Of a stretch of DNA of 64,000 bases, positions 32,171-41,598 are shown piece by piece. A program made the translations under genes and the position numbers. The stretch spans positions 33,546 to 97,545 of the forward strand of contig CAZXID010000003.1 in assembly GCA_964640325.1 (NCBI GenBank). Direction: 5' to 3'. Under the pieces are notes generated by a model. It was not told where the DNA came from and searched no databases. It saw only the letters and a program-made list of their open reading frames with translations. This stretch comes from DAOQAU01 sp964640325 (lineage in GTDB: Bacteria; Cyanobacteriota; Vampirovibrionia; Gastranaerophilales; Gastranaerophilaceae). How positions within the stretch are numbered: position 1 is the first letter of the stretch; the number at the start of each line of letters is the position of its first letter.

Positions 32171-33809
32171 CTTTTGCCTCAAATCTGCTAAGTATATTTT
32201 TTTCGGTTTTTGTAAGCGATTTAAAATCAATTAATTTTTTTTCAAAACACATTTTTGAAAAAGATTTTATAATCAATTTACCATTTTCTTTGTTTAAAAA
32301 GCAAGAATTTTCCAAACGTACACCAAACGCTTGTTTTTTATAAAGTCCCGGTTCTATAGTAAAGCACATGTTTTGTTGTAAGGGCGTTTTCGCTACAGGC
32401 GAAAACGCCAGCTTTGGCGGTGATTCATGGACGTTAATTCCAATGCCATGCCCCAGAGAATGAGAAAAAGCAAATCCTTTTGGTGCAATTTTTTCAATTA
32501 ATTTTCTGACGGGCTTGTCAATAGCAAAGCCTGTTGTCTTTTCGGTTATTTTTATATCAAAGGCCTTTAAAAATGCTTTTAAGACGGCTGTATAAACTTG
32601 CTTTTGAAGTTTTGAGGGGGTGCCTTTTATAAAAACTCTTGTACAGTCTGTTGCCAAGCCGCCTTCAAAGTATGCTCCGCAGTCAATTAGAACAAGAGAG
32701 CCTTCTTGTAGTATTTCTTTTTTTGAATTTTTTGAATAGTGTGCTTGTGCCGAATTGGCATCTTTTGCAATAATTGATTTAAAACTCAGGGATTTTGCGC
32801 CGTTTTTCAAAAATTCTTCTTCCAGTTTTTTTGAAATATCGTATTCGGAAATATTTTGATTTTTTTCGATGAATTTTCTTGTAGCAAACAAAGCTTTATC
32901 AGCTTTTTTAAAACAGTTTTTGTAATGTTTGATTTCTTGTTTTGTTTTGACAGATTTCATCAGGGCAATCGGATTTTGTTTGAGAGATTTGGCCCTTTTA
33001 TCTAAAAGTTTGTAATCATGGGTATTTATAAATCTTTTGTCAACAAAAATATTATTAATTTCCCCCAAATTTTTTATAAAATTTTCAAATTCGCATAGAT
33101 TTTTAACTTTAAAATTTTTGCCGATTTCCCCCACTTTATAATCGGTAAAAAGTACGGCAAAATCTTTTGTAATAACACATTTGGCAGCTTTGAGTTTACT
33201 GGAATAATTTTGTGATAAATCTCTTAAATTTGTAAGATAAGAAATTTCCTCCAAATTTGTGGTTAAAATGGCTTCTTGTTTTTTGAGTGTTTTTGAGATT
33301 TTTTGAAATTTTTTATCTGAGGATAATCCTGCAATTTTTTCATCAACTTTTGTACATTTTTTTGGTTCTTTTATCTCAATTTTTTTTTCAATAGGGTCAA
33401 AATTCAAAAGCTTGATTTTTACGTTTTTATTTTTAAGCTCATTTTCCAGTATTTCAAAGGTTGCCTGAGAAACTTTTTTTGACGTTATTGCAAGGGTTGT
33501 GTCGGGTTTTATTTTTTCACAGATAAGCTGGGAAAAACTTTCGCTCGGTTTCATTTTAACAACTTTTACGAGGTTCTTGTCAACTTCAAGGTCTGCTTGA
33601 AGATGATAGCGGTTGTCGGTAAAAAGGAATAAATCTTTTTGAGAAATGAGGGCTTCTCCGGTAGAGCCGGAGAAACCGGTAATTAAATATCTTGAATTTT
33701 TTTCTAACTCGTTATATTCCACTAAAAATTCATTTGTAGAATTTACAAGAAGATAATCGTAATTTTCTTTTTTTAAGAAATCTCTTATTTTTTGAATAAA
33801 ATTTACCAT
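32160..33809 (-). CDS. Xaa-Pro aminopeptidase (M24B)
   Basis: Removes N-terminal residues preceding proline. The 549-aa protein has two creatinase-N-like domains (residues 1-280) and an M24 catalytic domain with metal ligands D and D in LIDCGAYFEGGLATDCTRVF, H in SHSLGHGIGINVHE, E in FTIEPGLY and E in GVRLENSCFL. This is the two-N-domain aminopeptidase P form. Asn and Lys are frequent, as in its neighbours. Confidence 0.92.
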   Translation of the reverse strand: MVNFIQKIRDFLKKENYDYLLVNSTNEFLVEYNELEKNSRYLITGFSGSTGEALISQKDLFLFTDNRYHLQADLEVDKNLVKVVKMKPSESFSQLICEKIKPDTTLAITSKKVSQATFEILENELKNKNVKIKLLNFDPIEKKIEIKEPKKCTKVDEKIAGLSSDKKFQKISKTLKKQEAILTTNLEEISYLTNLRDLSQNYSSKLKAAKCVITKDFAVLFTDYKVGEIGKNFKVKNLCEFENFIKNLGEINNIFVDKRFINTHDYKLLDKRAKSLKQNPIALMKSVKTKQEIKHYKNCFKKADKALFATRKFIEKNQNISEYDISKKLEEEFLKNGAKSLSFKSIIAKDANSAQAHYSKNSKKEILQEGSLVLIDCGAYFEGGLATDCTRVFIKGTPSKLQKQVYTAVLKAFLKAFDIKITEKTTGFAIDKPVRKLIEKIAPKGFAFSHSLGHGIGINVHESPPKLAFSPVAKTPLQQNMCFTIEPGLYKKQAFGVRLENSCFLNKENGKLIIKSFSKMCFEKKLIDFKSLTKTEKNILSRFEAKDAK

Positions 33810-33825
33810 TTACTTCTCACCCTAA

Positions 33826-33848
33826 CCCTCTCCCGCAAGGGGCGAGGG
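33826..33848. repeat. Dispersed palindromic element CCCTCTCCCGCAAGGGGCGAGGG
   Basis: A short palindrome between two co-directional minus-strand genes, of the same type as the in-frame elements in mnmE (12931) and purD (36166). Confidence 0.7.
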
Positions 33849-33861
33849 AATAAATACAAAA

Positions 33862-34143
33862 TTATTGTTTATCGGTTACCAAAATCAAATGCCAACCGAA
33901 ATTTGTTTTAACTGGTTCGGAAAGTTCTCCTACTTTAAGGTCAAATGCGGCTTTTTCAAATTCAAAAACCATCTGTCCATGCCCGAAAAATCCTAAATCC
34001 CCGCCATTTGCGCCTGAAGGACAAAGGGAGTGTTCTGCCGCAACATTTTCAAAGGCAGTTCCCGAAAGAATTTCTTCGCGTAAACTCACGGCTTCTTGTT
34101 CCGTTTCAACCAAAAGGTGGCTTGCTCTTACTTCTTGTGTCAT
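33862..34143 (-). CDS. Parvulin-type peptidyl-prolyl cis-trans isomerase
   Basis: A 93-aa single-domain PpiC-like rotamase. VRASHLLVETEQEA, AAEHSLCPSGANGGDLGFFGHGQMVFEFEKAAF and PVKTNFGWHLILV are the parvulin hallmarks. There is no signal peptide, so it should act in the cytoplasm, as the E. coli PpiC type does. Full length for the minimal family. Confidence 0.94.
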   Translation of the reverse strand: MTQEVRASHLLVETEQEAVSLREEILSGTAFENVAAEHSLCPSGANGGDLGFFGHGQMVFEFEKAAFDLKVGELSEPVKTNFGWHLILVTDKQ

Positions 34144-34226
34144 TTTAACTCCTTAAATTATATTCCATCAAAATTGTACCAAAAAAATTACTTTACTAAC
34201 ACATATATTTAAAATAAACTTAAAGT

Positions 34227-35156
34227 ATGGAAAAACTTTACCAAAAAGCAGGTGTTAACCTTATTGAGGCACAAAAGCTCAATGATAAGTTAAGTAAAAA
34301 TTTAGGGATAAAATCTTTTGCTGGAATTGCCGATTTGTCCGAGGACTTTTCACTGGCAATCTGCTGTGATGGAATAGGCTCAAAAATCATTCCGCTTTAT
34401 GAGCGAAAACTTTTTAAAACAATCGCGGCCGATGTGGTGGCAGCGAATTTAAACGATTTAATTTGCACAGGTGGCAAAGCTTTAGGATTTGTGGACTATA
34501 TCGCCGCAAACAAGCTTGAAAGTAATGAGGTCTTTTCAATAGTTGAGGCGATTAAAAAAGAGTTGGACAATTGCGGATGCAAATTTTTGGGCGGGGAAAC
34601 TTCTGAAATAAGCGAGTTGATTACAAAAGGGAATATAGATATTTCAGGCTTTGCAGTCGGGATAGTTAAAAAAGAAAACAGGCTTGATAAAAACAGCGTT
34701 AAAGCAGGCAATTTGGTAATAGGGCTTTGTTCTTCTGGAATTCATGCAAACGGGTTTTCTTTGATAAGAAAGTTGTATGCTCAAAAAAAACTAACTGACA
34801 AAGAATTTGAAACCTGCCTTGTGCCGACTTGCAATTATTATAAATGTGTATCAGAACTTGCAGAAAAAAAATTGATAAAATCTTGTGCCAATATAACGGG
34901 GGGCGGAATTTTTTCAAATTTAATCCGCATAATCCCCGATAATTTATCGATAGAGCTTGATTTTGAAAAAATTCCGCCTCAGTCAATTTTTCAAAAATTA
35001 AAATTACTTTGCGGAAGTGAATTTTTTGAGGTTTTCAATGCGGGCGTGGGATTTTGTCTGATTGCAGATGAGAAAAATTTGAAACAAATTTTTGAAATTT
35101 CAAAAGAATTCAAGCCTTTTATATTCGGTAAAATAATTATAAAAAATAAGGAATAA
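34227..35156 (+). CDS. purM: Phosphoribosylformylglycinamidine cyclo-ligase (AIR synthetase)
   Basis: Fifth step of purine synthesis: FGAM + ATP to AIR. The 309-aa protein has SLAICCDGIGSKIIPLYERK, AADVVAANLNDLICTGGKALGFVDY, GGETSEIS and ITGGGIFSNLIRIIP. It is a little shorter than the usual 340-350 aa, mostly in the C-terminal domain. First gene of a purM-purN-purD operon. Confidence 0.95.
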   Translation: MEKLYQKAGVNLIEAQKLNDKLSKNLGIKSFAGIADLSEDFSLAICCDGIGSKIIPLYERKLFKTIAADVVAANLNDLICTGGKALGFVDYIAANKLESNEVFSIVEAIKKELDNCGCKFLGGETSEISELITKGNIDISGFAVGIVKKENRLDKNSVKAGNLVIGLCSSGIHANGFSLIRKLYAQKKLTDKEFETCLVPTCNYYKCVSELAEKKLIKSCANITGGGIFSNLIRIIPDNLSIELDFEKIPPQSIFQKLKLLCGSEFFEVFNAGVGFCLIADEKNLKQIFEISKEFKPFIFGKIIIKNKE

Positions 35157-35159
35157 CAA

Positions 35160-35762
35160 ATGAAAAAATTAGCAATAATGGGCTCGGGATATGGGAGTAA
35201 TTTTGAAGCTATAGCAAATTATTTTCAGGGTAAATATATTGATATTACTTGCCTGAGTGATATTGAAGATGCTTTTATTCTAAAACGAGCTCAAAAATTG
35301 GGAATAAGCTATGAATTTTTGCCTTTTGAGAAAAATTTTGAATACTTTTTAAAAAACAAATTTGACCTTGTGGTACTTGCAGGTTATATGAGAATTTTTG
35401 ATGAAAAAACTTTAAATAAAATGGGAAATGTTGTTAATATTCATCCTTCTATTCTGCCTTCGTTCAGGGGCAAAGGTGCAATAAAAAAGGCTTTTTTGGC
35501 AGGGGTTAAATTGAGCGGAGTTACAATCCATTGGGTTGAAAAGGAAGTTGATAAAGGAAAAATAATTGCGCAATACCCTGTTTTTATTGAAAATGCGATG
35601 AGCTTTGATGAATTTGAGCAGGCGGTTCATAATATTGAACATAAACTTTATCCGATTGTTATAGAAAAAATACTTGAAGATAAAGTTTTTGATTTTCAGG
35701 AATTGGTAAATCCTACAAATAATAAGGGCTGTAACGGAGGCTGTGGCGGATGTCGGAATTAA
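35160..35762 (+). CDS. purN: Phosphoribosylglycinamide formyltransferase PurN with Cys-rich tail
   Basis: Transfers formyl from 10-formyl-THF to GAR. The 200-aa protein has GSGYGSNFEAIANYF, the formyl-folate site VVNIHPSILPSFRGKGA with catalytic Asn/His, and a metal/aspartate loop in VEKEVDKGKIIAQ. It ends GCNGGCGGCRN, a Cys/Gly-rich tail not usual for PurN. The tail codons overlap the purD ribosome site (GGAGG) and start, so sequence constraint from overlap may contribute. Confidence 0.94.
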   Translation: MKKLAIMGSGYGSNFEAIANYFQGKYIDITCLSDIEDAFILKRAQKLGISYEFLPFEKNFEYFLKNKFDLVVLAGYMRIFDEKTLNKMGNVVNIHPSILPSFRGKGAIKKAFLAGVKLSGVTIHWVEKEVDKGKIIAQYPVFIENAMSFDEFEQAVHNIEHKLYPIVIEKILEDKVFDFQELVNPTNNKGCNGGCGGCRN

Positions 35763-37066
35763 ATCGAAAGTTAAATGTTTTGGTTTTCGGCTCAGGCGCA
35801 AGAGAACATTCAATCGCACTTGAAATAAGCAAATCACCCTTTTTAAACAAACTTTTCCTTGCCCAAGCAGGTACTTTTGAATTGGGAGAAATAATAAATT
35901 TTTGTGATTTTGAACAACTTGCCCGGAAATGTGTTTTAAAAAAAATAAATTTGGCTGTTTTTGGTCCTGAAGAGCCTTTGTGTGAAGGGATTGTCGATAT
36001 TTTCAGGAAATATAAAATTCCCACAATTGGGGTTGATAAAAATTTTTCTCAGCTTGAAAGTTCAAAACTTTTTGCCAAAAACTTTATGGCAAAACACGGG
36101 GTTAAAACCGCCGAGTATTATGTCATTGCGAGCGATGCAAAGCAATCCAAAATTTGTTTTGAATACCCCTCACCCCAACCCTCTCCCTCAAGGGGAGAGG
36201 GCGAATTAAATTCTTCTTCACCTGTTCACCTATTCACTTGTTCACCTACCGTAATTAAAGCCGACGGATTGTGCAAAGGAAAAGGCGTTGTGATTGTTCA
36301 CGATGAAAAAAAAGTGGGAAAAATAATTGAAGACTTAAGAAAAAATTTCGGTAAAAACGCTCAAAAAATTTTAATCGAAGAATTTTTGCAAGGCGAAGAA
36401 ATTTCTCTTATTTCCCTTTGGGATGGCGAAGAATTTTTGCATTTTCCCCCCGCGCGTGATTTTAAAAAGCTCAATAATTCTAAAAATGCACCAAATACAG
36501 GCGGAATGGGGGCGTTTTGCCCTGTTTTATTGACAAAAGAGCAGCAAAAAAAGCTTGATGCTTATAAAAAACAGCTGCAAAACGCCCTTATAAAAGAAAA
36601 AGCGGATTTTGTCGGATTTATTTATTCGGGGCTTATATGGGCACAAAAAGGTAAAATCTGTGACTGGCATGTGCTTGAATACAATGTAAGAATTGGTGAT
36701 CCCGAATGTCAGGCGATTTTGACTCATTTAAAAAGCGATTTTTTGGAAATTTTATACAAAGCCTCAAAAGGAAAACTTAAAACCTTAAAGCCGTCTTACA
36801 AAAAAAATACTTCCGCCTGTCTTGTAATTGCCTGTAAAGGTTATCCGCAAAAGCCAAAAGACGGTGAGGAAATAGTAATTGAAAAGCAAAAAGGTGTTCA
36901 AGTTTATTATGCGGGCGTTGAAAAAAAAGGCAAAAAACTTTTTTCAAAAGGCGGAAGAGTTTTATCTTTGTGCGCAAATGCAAAAGAGCCTTTTGGTATT
37001 TTAAAAGAATTTGCAAAAACAATCAAAATGAAATACAAATATTTTAGGGAAGATATTGTTCTCTGA
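35750..37066 (+). CDS. purD: Phosphoribosylamine-glycine ligase PurD with repeat-derived insert
   Basis: ATP-grasp enzyme that joins phosphoribosylamine and glycine. Motifs in the 438 aa are LVFGSGAREHSIALE, FGPEEPLCEGIVD, VIKADGLCKGKGVVI, NTGGMGAFCPV and EYNVRIGDPECQA. Between AEYYVI and TVIKADG, residues about 125-167 come from three stacked repeats (nt 36121-36248). The family has only a short loop there. The frame is intact and all catalytic motifs are present. The gene overlaps purN by 13 nt and the convergent lipoprotein gene by 23 nt. Confidence 0.95.
   Translation: MSELNRKLNVLVFGSGAREHSIALEISKSPFLNKLFLAQAGTFELGEIINFCDFEQLARKCVLKKINLAVFGPEEPLCEGIVDIFRKYKIPTIGVDKNFSQLESSKLFAKNFMAKHGVKTAEYYVIASDAKQSKICFEYPSPQPSPSRGEGELNSSSPVHLFTCSPTVIKADGLCKGKGVVIVHDEKKVGKIIEDLRKNFGKNAQKILIEEFLQGEEISLISLWDGEEFLHFPPARDFKKLNNSKNAPNTGGMGAFCPVLLTKEQQKKLDAYKKQLQNALIKEKADFVGFIYSGLIWAQKGKICDWHVLEYNVRIGDPECQAILTHLKSDFLEILYKASKGKLKTLKPSYKKNTSACLVIACKGYPQKPKDGEEIVIEKQKGVQVYYAGVEKKGKKLFSKGGRVLSLCANAKEPFGILKEFAKTIKMKYKYFREDIVL
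36121..36248. repeat. Three stacked dispersed repeats inside purD
   Basis: In order: TGTCATTGCGAGCGATGCAA ending AGCAATCC (36121-36148), the palindrome CCCCTCACCCCAACCCTCTC to GGGGAGAGGG (36166-36201), and the octamer array TCACCTGT-TCACCTAT-TCACTTGT-TCACCTAC (36217-36248). All are read in frame. Confidence 0.85.
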
Positions 37067-37472
37067 CATAAAAGGATGCTGTTGCAAGAGGATTTTCAAG
37101 GTTATTTTTTGCAAAAATTCGCATGTAGTAATATCCCGACTCGTTGAGTACAATATAGTCATTATAGTAATAAACCTGATCTTTATAAACTTTGAAATCA
37201 TTGGCATAAGCTATTTTTGTGCCCCACCATTCTGATTTTTCATCTTTTTTGAGCACTTGAACCCTTATGTAATCGGATTTTATAGGTTTTTGGCTTATGA
37301 ACAGATAATAAATTCTTTCATCTGTTTTGAAGTTTACAGACGAATTTAAAAAATTTTCTTTTGAAATCGGTGAATGGTTAAAAAGAATTATGGTATGCTG
37401 TTTTCTGCAGCCAGAAAGACAAAGGCAAAAAACTAAGCTTAAAATCAATAAATTTTTTCTAATCATAATCAC
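37044..37472 (-). CDS. Putative lipoprotein
   Basis: A 142-aa protein with a basic start, hydrophobic stretch and lipobox LCLSGC, so it should be lipidated at Cys22. The mature part is Tyr-rich and probably beta-stranded (DQVYYYNDYIVLNESGYYYM). I do not recognise the family. It overlaps the end of the upstream TPR gene by 4 nt, so the two likely act together, and overlaps purD convergently. Confidence 0.8.
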   Translation of the reverse strand: MIMIRKNLLILSLVFCLCLSGCRKQHTIILFNHSPISKENFLNSSVNFKTDERIYYLFISQKPIKSDYIRVQVLKKDEKSEWWGTKIAYANDFKVYKDQVYYYNDYIVLNESGYYYMRIFAKNNLENPLATASFYVREQYLP

Positions 37473-39529
37473 TGTCTCAGGCTGTTGATTTTGGATTCAA
37501 CCGCCTGTCTGACTTTGGAATCTTTTTCCAGCGCGACAAATTTTTCATAGCTTTGCACAGCTTTAATCTTATTTCCTTCAGTTTCATAGGCAAGTCCTAG
37601 CGCATAATGTGCATAAGCGTAATTCGGGTTTAGGTAAACAACTTTTTCAAAGCATTTTTTGCTTTGGGCATAATTTGAGTTTTCCGCATAAACAAGCCCA
37701 AGATTAAAAATTGCATCTGTGTAGTTAGGATCTGTTTCTATTGCTTTTTTGTAGTAAAAAACGGCTTTGTCGGGATTATTTTTAAGTTTGTATATATTCC
37801 CCAATTTTAGGCAGGTAACACTATCTTTATCTTTTAATTCCAAAGCTTTTGAATACTTTGTAATGGCTTCATCAAATCTTTTTTGATTATAAAAAGTGTC
37901 GCCAGATTTTATTAACGTTTGAAAATCTTCAATCTGCGGCTCTACAATCTTTGGCATTGCAGCAGGTAAAGAGTTTACAAGTTGACTTTCTGCAGGCGCG
38001 GTAGTTTGAGATTCGGAAGAATTTTCCGTAGGCAAATTCTCTATTTCAGGTTGTTGAGTCGGTTTGTTCTTGTCAATTAGAGCTTTGTGACTCAATTTAT
38101 AATCCTGATTTTCAGGGTCAATTTCGATTGCTTTTTCATAATTTTCGATTGCTTTATCCTCGTAGCCCAGATTTTCGTAGGCTTTTGCAAGCAAAAAATA
38201 AGTATAGGCCTCATTAGGATTATAAATTATTGATTCATAAAAATTTGAAGCAGCTCTTTGATAATCTCCGCTTTTCATATAAATATCCCCTTGAGAAATC
38301 AGGGCGCTTGAAAGATTAATTTTTAGGCGGGAATTGTCTTTTTGTGCCAAAAGTTCTTTATAAGTCGGAATGGCACTATCGTAGCGTTCCATTGCATGGA
38401 GCACAAGTGCCTTATTTGCTTTGGTATCGTAGTCGTCTTTGTCAATGGTCAAAGCTTGTTCATAATAATTAAGCGCATTTGTATAGTCGCCTTTTGTATG
38501 ATAGCAAAGCGCGAGTTCTTTTTTTACAGAAGTATTGGTATTGTCTTTGGAAAGAGATTTTGTGAAATTCAAAATTGCTAAATCAATATTGTTTTGTCTT
38601 TTGTAAACGGTCGCCAAGTTAGCATAAGCATTGGGGGCTTCGGGATATTTTGCAAGAAATATCTTGTATTGTTCAACCGCAGCAGTATCTTTTCCCATAT
38701 CTGCAAGAAGGTTTGCATAATCAAATCGCAGAGATGTAAAATCGGGTTTGAGTTTAAATGTTTCTTCAAATTCGGCAAGTGCCAAGTCGTCTTTATCCAT
38801 TTGCTGATATGAAACGGCTAAATTTGCGTGCGAAACAACGTCTTCAGGATTTTGTTCCACTGCTTTTTTTAGAATGTCTATTGCCGTGTCATATTTTTTT
38901 GCTTTAAAAAGAGCCATACCGTAATTTGCATATTGGTCAAAATCGGTAGGGTTTTTTGTGTAAAGCGCATTGTATTCATCACACGCCTTTTCTATCTGAT
39001 TATCTTTAAGATAGGCTCCGGCAAGGTTTATTCGGGGCTCTTTGCTGTCAGGATAAATTGCAAGAAATTTATTGAAGTTTTCAATAGATTCTTTGTTTTC
39101 GCCCATATAATACTGTACATTTGCCATATTCAGGTAATTGTATTTGTAGTCGGGAAAAATATCCATAGCCTGTTTATAAGACTTATAAGCGTTTTCATAA
39201 TCACCCTGAGTTTGAAGAATATTTCCTATGCTTATATAAATAAAAGCATCATTTGGTCTCAGGTGAATGGCTTTTTTATAAGATGCAAGGGCATTTTGCA
39301 GATCTCCCATATCAGCGTAAAGCCCTGCCATTTTTGTGTAAAGCATCGCGTCTTCACCGCTTATTTCAATAGCTTTTTGGATTAAAGTTATTGCTCCTTC
39401 ATATTTTTTTTGGTATTCCAAAGTGCAGGCTTGTTGATAAAGTGAATGAGCCTCTTTTGTCATTTTCGCTTGCGCCGGAAATGCACTTAGAGCCACGATT
39501 ATTGCCGATGCCAATATTTTTTTCTTCAT
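37469..39529 (-). CDS. Secreted TPR-repeat protein
   Basis: A 686-aa protein with a signal peptide (cleavage likely after AQA, residue 21) followed by about 13 TPR units in residues 25-480 (for example DAFIYISIGNILQTQGDYENAYKSYKQAM, split here by a few variations). A Ser/Thr/Pro/Gln/Glu-rich linker (about 485-530) and four more TPRs follow. It should be periplasmic or outer-membrane associated. It lies downstream of the cellulose-type operon and may be a scaffold for it. Confidence 0.85.
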   Translation of the reverse strand: MKKKILASAIIVALSAFPAQAKMTKEAHSLYQQACTLEYQKKYEGAITLIQKAIEISGEDAMLYTKMAGLYADMGDLQNALASYKKAIHLRPNDAFIYISIGNILQTQGDYENAYKSYKQAMDIFPDYKYNYLNMANVQYYMGENKESIENFNKFLAIYPDSKEPRINLAGAYLKDNQIEKACDEYNALYTKNPTDFDQYANYGMALFKAKKYDTAIDILKKAVEQNPEDVVSHANLAVSYQQMDKDDLALAEFEETFKLKPDFTSLRFDYANLLADMGKDTAAVEQYKIFLAKYPEAPNAYANLATVYKRQNNIDLAILNFTKSLSKDNTNTSVKKELALCYHTKGDYTNALNYYEQALTIDKDDYDTKANKALVLHAMERYDSAIPTYKELLAQKDNSRLKINLSSALISQGDIYMKSGDYQRAASNFYESIIYNPNEAYTYFLLAKAYENLGYEDKAIENYEKAIEIDPENQDYKLSHKALIDKNKPTQQPEIENLPTENSSESQTTAPAESQLVNSLPAAMPKIVEPQIEDFQTLIKSGDTFYNQKRFDEAITKYSKALELKDKDSVTCLKLGNIYKLKNNPDKAVFYYKKAIETDPNYTDAIFNLGLVYAENSNYAQSKKCFEKVVYLNPNYAYAHYALGLAYETEGNKIKAVQSYEKFVALEKDSKVRQAVESKINSLRQ

Positions 39530-39623
39530 AACTTAATCTTCTTTCAAAACTCTCAAGCTGATTTTACCAAAAAATTCGGATAGGCGCAAGAAGTAGGCAA
39601 AAGAATATGAATTATTATTAATG

Positions 39624-39655
39624 AGGCGGCAGGCAAAATTTTTTGCCTGCCGCCT
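39624..39655 (-). terminator. Strong hairpin after the BcsA-like gene
   Basis: Perfect 15-bp arms (39624-39638, 39641-39655; AGGCGGCAGGCAAAA) start 9 nt after the stop. A poor T tract follows on the minus strand, so it may act as an mRNA stabiliser or weak terminator. Confidence 0.6.
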
Positions 39656-39663
39656 ATTGAAAA

Positions 39664-41598
39664 TTAATCCTCAAAATAATCATCCCATTTATCCGGTTTT
39701 TTGTAGGCAAATTTTACGTAATTATCTAAACGGTTTACGTTTTGACGAGTCAGTTTAAAAAGAGCAATCGGTTTTTTGAACATGGATTTGCACAAGTATT
39801 TCCCTTTTTCAAGAGAACAGCTTAGGATTTTAAGCGGATTGTCTTGGTTTCCGATTTTTGTAGAGAATTCATTTTGTGCTTTTTGTTCAAGATTTTCGTC
39901 CGATAAAAATTTTAATCCCGAGCGCGAAGCATCTTCAACAATAGCTTCATACTTTTTGTGCGTGTCATCTTCAATATTTAAAATTTCTTCCAGTTCAATT
40001 CTTTGATATGCTCGCCTTTCGGGTTTTTCTGTTACAACTTGAATTCCAAAGAATAGCGCTATAATATTTACGCTGTTCCAAAAAAGGTTTGCTATAACTG
40101 CAAGAACACTGTAAACGTCAGAATATAAAATGTCATAAATTCCTTGAAGTTCGGCTGCAATTAAAATTCCGAAAATTATCGCAAGCGGGGCGGCATATTT
40201 CATATTTGTTTGAGTAGGTTTTGAATCCTTTTTTGTGACTATAAATTTGAATTTTGCAAGTTTTTCTGGGATAAAAAGTGCCTGTAAAATACTTCCTATC
40301 GTAAAAACAGAAGTTATAAGATCGTAAACATCTGCAAGAATAACGTTTTTAATTCTTACACACTGGTTAAAGATAAAGGCAAATTTTATGGTAAAGTAAC
40401 AAATCTGAAATGCAAAAATTTGATAAAAAAGAATTAAAACAGGAGTTATATCAAAAAACAAAAATAAAATCGGCGCAAGCAGGAAAATTATTCTTGCAAT
40501 GGGCGTTATAAAGTACATAACTCCGGATAAATAAAAGAAAGCTTGGATAGGTTTAAGACTTCTGTAATATTTCCAATTTTGAGGGGATTTAAGTATTTGG
40601 ACATTTCCTTTTGCCCAACGGCAGCGTTGTTTTATGTATTCTTCAAAAGTCGAAGCCGCAATGCCTATGGCAATAGGTCTGTTGTAATAGACTATCTCGT
40701 AGCCTGCGGCATGGAGTTTAAGTCCTAAAAGAGAATCTTCGGTTATACTGTTTTCAGGGAAATTACCCACATCGGCAAGGTGACTTCTTCTTATTAAAAT
40801 ATTTGTGCCGCCGCAAAAAACCGAGCCGTATTCATTAAGTGCAGGTTCAATAATTCTATAAAACATTTCCTGCTCGTTCGAGAGAATTTTTTCCATTCTT
40901 AAATTTTTTTGAAAAGCATCAGGATTACAAAAATGTTGTGGAGTTTGAACCATTGCCATATTTTTATCGGTAAAAAAATAAACGGTTTCTCTTAAAAAAG
41001 TCGAAGCCGGCATGTGGTCGGCATCAAAAATTACCACAATATCAGAATCGGTTTTTGAAAGTCCATTATTGATATTACCTGATTTAAAGCCTTTATTTGT
41101 ATCTCTTGTAATATAATTGCATTCCAAAAGTTCAGTTAGTTCTTTAATTTCAGACCTTCTGCCATCATCAAGCACATAAACCTTTTTGTTGGGATAATCT
41201 ATATTTTTGCAAGCAGAAATAGTTGAAGCCAGCAAATCGGCAGGTTCATTAATTGTGCAAATGAAAATATCCACGCTTGGGCAGAAGTTTTTGAAAGTAA
41301 TAAGTTCGCCGTTTTTAAAAATATCAGTTGAGTAATCCTGTTGGAGAATATTGTCGGGTTCGGTTTTTTGCAAATTCGCCGCCCTTACAAGTATCATACT
41401 GAAATTTGTAAAAACAATAAGAGTAACCGCCTCTGCTAATACAAGAGCATAAGACCAAAAAGTGGTAAAAGGAGAAGTTAAAAGGTTAAGTGTAAAAATC
41501 CATCGCCATGTAACATAAACAGCCCCGATAACAAAAATCATTGAGGCGAAAATTAGGATTTTTAATGAGGGGCAAGAATTTTTTTTGTTTTTATTCAT
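39664..41598 (-). CDS. bcsA: BcsA-like cellulose synthase catalytic subunit with PilZ domain
   Basis: A membrane GT2 synthase of 644 aa. N-terminal helices are followed by the GT domain with VLDDGRR, VIFDADHMP, the acceptor motif SITEDSLLGLKL and QRCRWAKGNVQIL (QxxRW), then four or more membrane helices. A C-terminal PilZ domain has RRAYQR and DASRSG, the c-di-GMP-binding residues. In cellulose synthases PilZ binding of c-di-GMP opens the gate. The product here could be cellulose or a related beta-glucan. It overlaps the GH8 gene by 8 nt. Confidence 0.9.
   Translation of the reverse strand: MNKNKKNSCPSLKILIFASMIFVIGAVYVTWRWIFTLNLLTSPFTTFWSYALVLAEAVTLIVFTNFSMILVRAANLQKTEPDNILQQDYSTDIFKNGELITFKNFCPSVDIFICTINEPADLLASTISACKNIDYPNKKVYVLDDGRRSEIKELTELLECNYITRDTNKGFKSGNINNGLSKTDSDIVVIFDADHMPASTFLRETVYFFTDKNMAMVQTPQHFCNPDAFQKNLRMEKILSNEQEMFYRIIEPALNEYGSVFCGGTNILIRRSHLADVGNFPENSITEDSLLGLKLHAAGYEIVYYNRPIAIGIAASTFEEYIKQRCRWAKGNVQILKSPQNWKYYRSLKPIQAFFYLSGVMYFITPIARIIFLLAPILFLFFDITPVLILFYQIFAFQICYFTIKFAFIFNQCVRIKNVILADVYDLITSVFTIGSILQALFIPEKLAKFKFIVTKKDSKPTQTNMKYAAPLAIIFGILIAAELQGIYDILYSDVYSVLAVIANLFWNSVNIIALFFGIQVVTEKPERRAYQRIELEEILNIEDDTHKKYEAIVEDASRSGLKFLSDENLEQKAQNEFSTKIGNQDNPLKILSCSLEKGKYLCKSMFKKPIALFKLTRQNVNRLDNYVKFAYKKPDKWDDYFED

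Noticed and set aside
38933..39385. 150-aa plus-strand open frame
   Set aside because: Antisense to the TPR gene; its Ile/Phe/Val-rich composition is what the reverse of Lys/Asn/Tyr-rich TPR codons gives.
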